A DNA stretch of 25,668 nt from contig CAZXDP010000039.1 of assembly GCA_964639255.1 (NCBI GenBank), positions 1 to 25,668 on the forward strand, in the 5' to 3' direction. This DNA is from NZQO01 sp964639255. Lineage in GTDB: Bacteria > Bacteroidota > Bacteroidia > Flavobacteriales > Flavobacteriaceae. This document shows positions 23,861-25,668 of the stretch, in pieces. The position numbers and the translations under genes are program-made. Below the pieces are notes generated by a model, which saw only the letters and a list, made by a program, of their open reading frames with translations, ran no database searches and was not told the origin of the DNA. The first letter of the stretch is position 1; every line of letters begins with the position of its first letter.

Positions 23861-24811
23861 ATGAACAATATACCTAGTGTGGATTTGGCCGATTTCCTGT
23901 CGGACGACCCCAAGAGAAAACAGAAGTTTGTCGATGAAATTGGATCGGCCTATGAGGAGATTGGATTTGTATCGCTTAAAAACCATTTTTTGAGCGATGA
24001 TCTTGTCGACAATCTATACAAGGAGGTAAAAGCATTTTTTGCGCTTCCGCTAGAAACCAAGAAAAAATACGAGATTGAGGGACTTGGGGGCCAACGGGGA
24101 TATGTTTCCTTCGGAAAAGAACACGCAAAGGGAAAAAAAGAAGGCGATTTGAAGGAATTTTGGCATTTTGGCCAAGAGCCTGATTCTAATGCCGGTTTGA
24201 AAGAAGAATATCCCGAAAATGTACAGGTTACCGAATTACCCGATTTTAACGCTACGGGAATGGAAGCCTACCGAATGCTCGAGAAAACAGGCATTTATGT
24301 GCTCAGGGCTCTTGCCCTCTACATTGGGTTAGACGAACGATACTTCGACAAATGGGCGACCAACGGAAACAGTATTTTACGCCCCATACACTATCCCCCC
24401 ATTACCGAAGAACCAAAGGGTGCCGTACGAGCGGGCGCTCACGGGGACATCAATTTAATTACATTGCTTATGGGCGCCTCAACGGGTGGCCTGCAGGTAC
24501 TTCGGAAGGATGGCGAATGGATAGACGCCGTACCCGAGGAAGATGAGCTCGTTATCAATGTGGGTGATATGTTAGAACGGCATACCAACAACAAATTGCG
24601 CTCTACCATCCATCGGGTAGTGAATCCGCCGCGAGAGGAATGGGACACACCTAGATACAGCATCCCGTTTTTTATGCATCCGCGCAGCGATATGAAGCTA
24701 AATTGCCTAGAAGAATGTATCGACGAGGAGCACCCAAAAGCATATCCCGATATTACCGCGGGCGAATTCCTGCACCAGCGCTTGGTGGAAATAGGACTTA
24801 TAAAGAAATAA
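23861..24811 (+). CDS. 2-oxoglutarate/Fe(II) oxygenase, isopenicillin N synthase family
   Basis: 316 residues. The N-terminal DIOX_N domain (IPSVDLADFL, then GFVSLKNHFL) precedes the jelly-roll core. Iron ligands are H194 and D196 (GAHGDINLITLL) and H251 (STIHRVV); R265 and S267 (PRYSIPFF) would bind 2-oxoglutarate. All key residues are present, so it should be active. The bacterial members of this family hydroxylate or desaturate small molecules, but the substrate here is unknown; no biosynthetic partner lies beside it. Divergent from the E1 gene, and 59 bases before the SUI1-family gene. Confidence 0.92.
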   Translation: MNNIPSVDLADFLSDDPKRKQKFVDEIGSAYEEIGFVSLKNHFLSDDLVDNLYKEVKAFFALPLETKKKYEIEGLGGQRGYVSFGKEHAKGKKEGDLKEFWHFGQEPDSNAGLKEEYPENVQVTELPDFNATGMEAYRMLEKTGIYVLRALALYIGLDERYFDKWATNGNSILRPIHYPPITEEPKGAVRAGAHGDINLITLLMGASTGGLQVLRKDGEWIDAVPEEDELVINVGDMLERHTNNKLRSTIHRVVNPPREEWDTPRYSIPFFMHPRSDMKLNCLEECIDEEHPKAYPDITAGEFLHQRLVEIGLIKK

Positions 24812-24870
24812 GTCCGTTCAAAGGAGTGGCGTAAAAACCGAATTACAATGTACTTTATAATTCAGAAAGA

Positions 24871-25200
24871 TTGAATTCTCTAGAAGACCAGTTAAAAAAT
24901 CTCTTTCCCGAGCACGAAATAGAACAACCTTCAGAGGCGGAAGAAACACCCACCGTTTGGCTGCAGGACGAACCCTTGATGTGCAAATACGAGAAGCGGC
25001 GTGGCAAGCCCCTAACCATTATCGAGGGGTACAACGGTGCGCAATCAGACTTCAAGCAGCTGGCCAAAGAACTGAAAACGATGTTGGGCGTAGGCGGCAG
25101 TTTCAAAAATGAACAGATTATTATTCAGGGAGATTACAGGAAAGAGATCATGGAATTGTTAAAGCGCAAAGGATTCGCGGTAAAACGAGTGGGTGGTTAA
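24871..25200 (+). CDS. SUI1/eIF1-like translation factor (YciH family)
   Basis: 109 residues from TTG 24871, giving the usual opening NSLEDQLKNLFPEHE. The C-terminal half is the SUI1 domain: KRRGKPLTIIEGYNG, AKELKTMLGVGGSFKN and IIIQGDYRKEIMELL. It resembles eukaryotic eIF1 and E. coli YciH, which bind the small ribosomal subunit and affect start-codon choice. A variable linker (residues 15-35) is acidic. Thirteen bases from the next gene, so probably one transcript. The start is less certain than the domain. Confidence 0.85.
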   Translation: MNSLEDQLKNLFPEHEIEQPSEAEETPTVWLQDEPLMCKYEKRRGKPLTIIEGYNGAQSDFKQLAKELKTMLGVGGSFKNEQIIIQGDYRKEIMELLKRKGFAVKRVGG

Positions 25201-25212
25201 ATACAGAATATC

Positions 25213-25668
25213 GTGAATTCAAAACACATACCGCCCAGCGAGCTGATACTTACCGAAAAAGGCCGTATATATCATTTGGACCTCGCCCCCGGCGAAATCG
25301 CCCATACCATTATCACCGTAGGCGACCCAGACCGGGTAGCACAGGTGAGCAAACGTTTCGATTCCTTGGAAGTGCAGCGTCAGCATCGTGAATTCCATAC
25401 CCATACGGGATATTGCAACGGGAAACGCCTTAGCGTAATTTCTACGGGTATTGGTCCAGACAATATCGATATTGTCCTCAATGAATTGGATGCCTTGGTC
25501 AATATTGACTTTACATCACGCAGCGTAAAAAAATCGCTTACCACGCTTGAATTGGTACGCGTGGGAACTTCAGGAGCACTGCAGCCCGAAATTCCATTGG
25601 GAAGTTTTGTTGCTTCTGAAATAGGCTTGGGATTTGATAATTTAATTCACTTCTACGAAAACGACACT
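25213..25668 (+). CDS. Nucleoside phosphorylase (uridine phosphorylase-like), 3' end missing
   Basis: Starts at GTG 25213 and runs to the window end without a stop; 152 codons are visible, about half of the expected protein. Phosphorylase motifs: TVGDPDRV (phosphate-binding Gly and Arg), REFHTHTGYCNGK, VISTGIGPDNIDIVLNEL and LVRVGTSGALQ. These are typical of the PNP/UDP phosphorylase family, which splits nucleosides with phosphate in salvage. The substrate (uridine or purine) would be decided by residues beyond the window. Confidence 0.88.
   Translation, partial: MNSKHIPPSELILTEKGRIYHLDLAPGEIAHTIITVGDPDRVAQVSKRFDSLEVQRQHREFHTHTGYCNGKRLSVISTGIGPDNIDIVLNELDALVNIDFTSRSVKKSLTTLELVRVGTSGALQPEIPLGSFVASEIGLGFDNLIHFYENDT

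Overview
The window looks like a chromosomal segment from a member of the Bacteroidota, most likely the family Flavobacteriaceae. The reasons are -7 boxes close to TAnnTTTG, weak or absent Shine-Dalgarno sites, a DUF4251 lipoprotein, a fused alpha/beta E1 2-oxoacid dehydrogenase, a cysteine-free ArsC-like protein and many short-lipobox lipoproteins. I see no tRNA, rRNA, CRISPR array, insertion sequence or phage gene. No stretch longer than 300 bases lacks a gene. Both ends cut through genes.

Layout. (1) 1-4990 (+): the end of an integral membrane protein gene, overlapping by 14 bases a 1335-residue protein that joins a lipoprotein signal, a PelA/DUF2194-like deacetylase region, a TPR-like helical region and a C-terminal beta-barrel. 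It looks like the deacetylase and the outer-membrane exporter of an exopolysaccharide system in one chain. (2) 5227-6441 (+): a CPA1 cation/proton antiporter. (3) 6620-8604 (-): a compact run of nitroreductase, DUF4251 lipoprotein, a 62-residue charged protein and an F420-type NADP oxidoreductase-like protein. (4) 8718-10694 (-): an aconitase of the short (~658 aa) class; then, divergently, a TerC/Alx transporter, a short ribosome hibernation factor and a cysteine-less ArsC/Spx-like protein, closed by a bidirectional terminator at 12711-12738. (5) 12763-20161 (-): a small exported protein, an RlmI-like rRNA methyltransferase and a seven-gene biosynthetic operon. (6) 20250-21636 (-): OmpA-family lipoprotein, lipocalin-like lipoprotein and a 53-residue DUF1328 membrane protein. 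(7) 21736-25668: fused E1 dehydrogenase (-) divergent from a 2-oxoglutarate/Fe(II) oxygenase, a SUI1-family factor and a truncated nucleoside phosphorylase (+).

The most interesting system is the operon at 20161-14469, read right to left: FAD oxidoreductase, methyltransferase, type III polyketide synthase, FabL-like enoyl reductase, FabZ-like dehydratase, KAS-II-like ketosynthase and acyl carrier protein. Gene junctions overlap or lie within about 20 bases, and an intrinsic terminator separates the set from the upstream ompA gene. The inference is a hybrid pathway: a dedicated type II fatty-acid-like set builds an acyl chain, the type III synthase extends and cyclises it to an alkylresorcinol- or alkylpyrone-like ring, and the methyltransferase and flavoenzyme decorate it, giving a phenolic or quinone lipid. 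No ketoreductase or phosphopantetheinyl transferase is encoded here, so those steps would have to come from elsewhere in the genome.
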